From: Uropetala carovei
Lineage: Eukaryota; Arthropoda; Insecta; Odonata; Petaluridae
DNA: 64,000 bases
Reading direction: 5' to 3'
NCBI GenBank assembly: GCA_036926305.1
Contig: JAXCHB010000092.1
Coordinates: 9,726,513 to 9,790,512, forward strand
Shown piece by piece: positions 62,430-64,000 of this stretch (the stretch's first letter is position 1; each line of letters starts with the position of its first letter). The notes beneath the pieces were generated by a model that had not been told where the DNA came from, did not search any database, and saw nothing but the letters and a program-made list of their open reading frames with translations. The translations under genes were made by a program, and so were the position numbers.

Positions 62430-63500
62430 GCAACCTCTTCCCTGTACGTTCCGCTTCTCCCCTCCTCCCCCCCCCCCATTCCCTCCCTCACTCCCTCTTT
62501 CCCACGCTCCTCCTCCCTACAGTCTCTCTCTCTCTCTCCCCTCTTTATATCTTCCTCTCCTCCCCTCTCCCTTTTTCCTTCCTCGCTCCGCTGCTTTCAA
62601 TTTCTTTTCCGGAAGCTCCCTCTTTATCCCAAACGTCCCGGCGGCCCATCCACCAGGTCCACTTCTTCGCGTCTTCATTTCCTTCCTTCCATTTCTCCCA
62701 CTCCTCCACGACCGCCAAATCCTCCTCCCCCCTCCCTCGCTCATCTTCCTCCTTTTCCCTCCGCTTGACTGCCGTCGCTCCCTCCATCCTCCATTCCTCT
62801 CCTCCCTCTTCCCTATCTCCTCTTGACACCTCTCCCCACCCTTCTTTTTAACCCCTTATTTTTCCATCCCCTAATGCCTCCCACAAAACCCACCGATACG
62901 CCTCCTCCCTTCTTCCTCCTCCTCCTCCCCAAACACCCCCTTTTCCCCTTCTTCCTTATCCGAAGGTGACGCCAAACCTCACCCGCCTCCCCCCCCCCCC
63001 CCTCCCCCTCCCTCCGAGAAGGCCTCGCTACAACCAACACCCAACTCTTCTTGCCTATCCCTTTACCTCTGAGAAGAAAATAAAAGGTGTCCGAGTGGAA
63101 GCGAAAGGAAATGCTGCGATAGTGTGTGTGCACGCGTGTGTGTTTGCGTGTGAGCGAGAGAGAGGGAGATAAGGAGAGAAAACGAGCGAAACGAAGGAAG
63201 GAAAGATAGGAAGAGAAGAAAAGGTGGGAAGGAAGGCGAGATAAGGGGATGGGAATACTTAGGCGAGGGAGAAAGAAAGAGGGGAAAAGCAGAGTTGGGG
63301 ATGAAGAGATAAAGAGAGGAAAATAGTAGGTGTAAGGGGAGAGAAAAAATGGATCGGAGAAGATTTCTGGGGAGGGAGTGAGATTGAATTAAAACAAGGA
63401 AATAGAAATAGGGGAAAAGGAAGGGAGGAAGAGTGAAAAGATAGCGATTGAAAGGAGCGGGTGTGTTTCTGTGGGAAAGAGGAAAAAAATTAGAAAAATA
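62430..63500. repeat. C/T-rich block switching to G/A-rich block
   Basis: Pyrimidine-rich from about 62430 to 63015, with C runs at about 62468-62477 and 62989-63002. A short (GT)n run follows at about 63122-63150, then purine-rich DNA to about 63480. Long frames on both strands are low-complexity Ser/Pro or Arg/Gly/Glu. Confidence 0.75.
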
Positions 63501-63504
63501 GCTA

Positions 63505-64000
63505 GAATTGCGTTTCACGACAAAACGACAAAAAATGAAAAATAACGAAAAGTCAAATAATTCAGTTCAGTTCTTCTACATCGTAATTTCTTCAGTATTA
63601 ATTGAAATTGTGATAATTCTAAGAAGTTAGGGATAACTTCAAAGAATTACATAAATAATAATTATATAAAAAGGATATTAACATTCTCACAGTAGTCACT
63701 GAGATTTGAATTTTGCTTACATAATGCAAGTTACATATTACACGCAACGCAAATATATATACACACAGACGCACATATATATATAGAAAACAGCTCACAG
63801 GAGTAGGAGGAAGAGAGTTTCTTTGGAATTGATGTGTGTACGCATTAGTTGAGGCCCAAATGAAATGTGTGGGAAAGTTTGACACGCGATGATATCAACG
63901 GCCCGGATTTATTATGATTTGTCGGATGGGTTGAGAAATAAATAAAAAGTAAGATAGAGAGGGATAAAGTATTGAGGGTGTATCTCTCTTTTCCCTGGAG
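63505..64000. other. AT-rich end of window
   Basis: Contains a small (TA)n run at about 63775-63784 and no recognised gene. Confidence 0.5.

Noticed and set aside
1..64000. CRISPR arrays, bacterial operons, rRNA genes
   Set aside because: No regularly spaced identical repeats with unique spacers, no dense co-directional gene strings and no conserved rRNA sequence words. The window is eukaryotic in character.

Overview
The window looks like a stretch of an arthropod (most likely insect) nuclear genome. It has no operons, Shine-Dalgarno sites or dense gene packing. It is AT-rich with many simple repeats, and CpG-containing words such as TCGA, TTCG and CGCG remain common inside AT-rich DNA. The only long protein homologies I can read are fragments of eukaryotic transposable elements: a piggyBac transposase and two non-LTR reverse-transcriptase ends. 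The CpG-rich but AT-biased composition would fit Hymenoptera, but that placement is only a guess.

Layout. Positions 1-15500 are non-coding, with a ~145 bp tandem repeat ending in a hairpin (745-1353), a long (GA)n array (2548-2616), many 0.3-0.9 kb purine-rich blocks and an exact 132 bp tandem duplication (11172-11435). A ~250 bp MITE-like element lies at 15601-15853, a ~1.04 kb foldback element with ~165 bp inverted arms at 18133-19175, and a mosaic of interleaved duplications at 22254-22925. A short ORF for a very basic protein is at 23897-24115 (minus). Positions 31400-33330 are CpG- and GC-rich and could be a promoter region; a possible 90-nt first coding exon (31517-31606, minus) sits at its edge. 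A 5'-truncated non-LTR retrotransposon ends at about 36580, and a second retrotransposon remnant is at 38583-38775.

The best-defined element is at 50676-52963. It is flanked by TTAA and bounded by 15 bp perfect inverted repeats starting CCCT, and holds a broken piggyBac transposase gene on the minus strand. That gene has lost its N-terminal half, carries an in-frame stop, and is split by a ~0.5 kb repeat insertion containing a GTCC-type tetranucleotide array. Later structures are a compact 42-nt hairpin (53549-53590), a 122 bp MITE-like unit (59926-60047) and a ~190 bp near-perfect palindrome (61098-61287).

A feature of the whole window is the repeated occurrence of strand-asymmetric purine and pyrimidine blocks, often as adjacent pairs that switch strand. 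I could not identify a complete host gene. Most of the 64 kb looks like intergenic or very long intronic DNA, so little can be said about genes working together.
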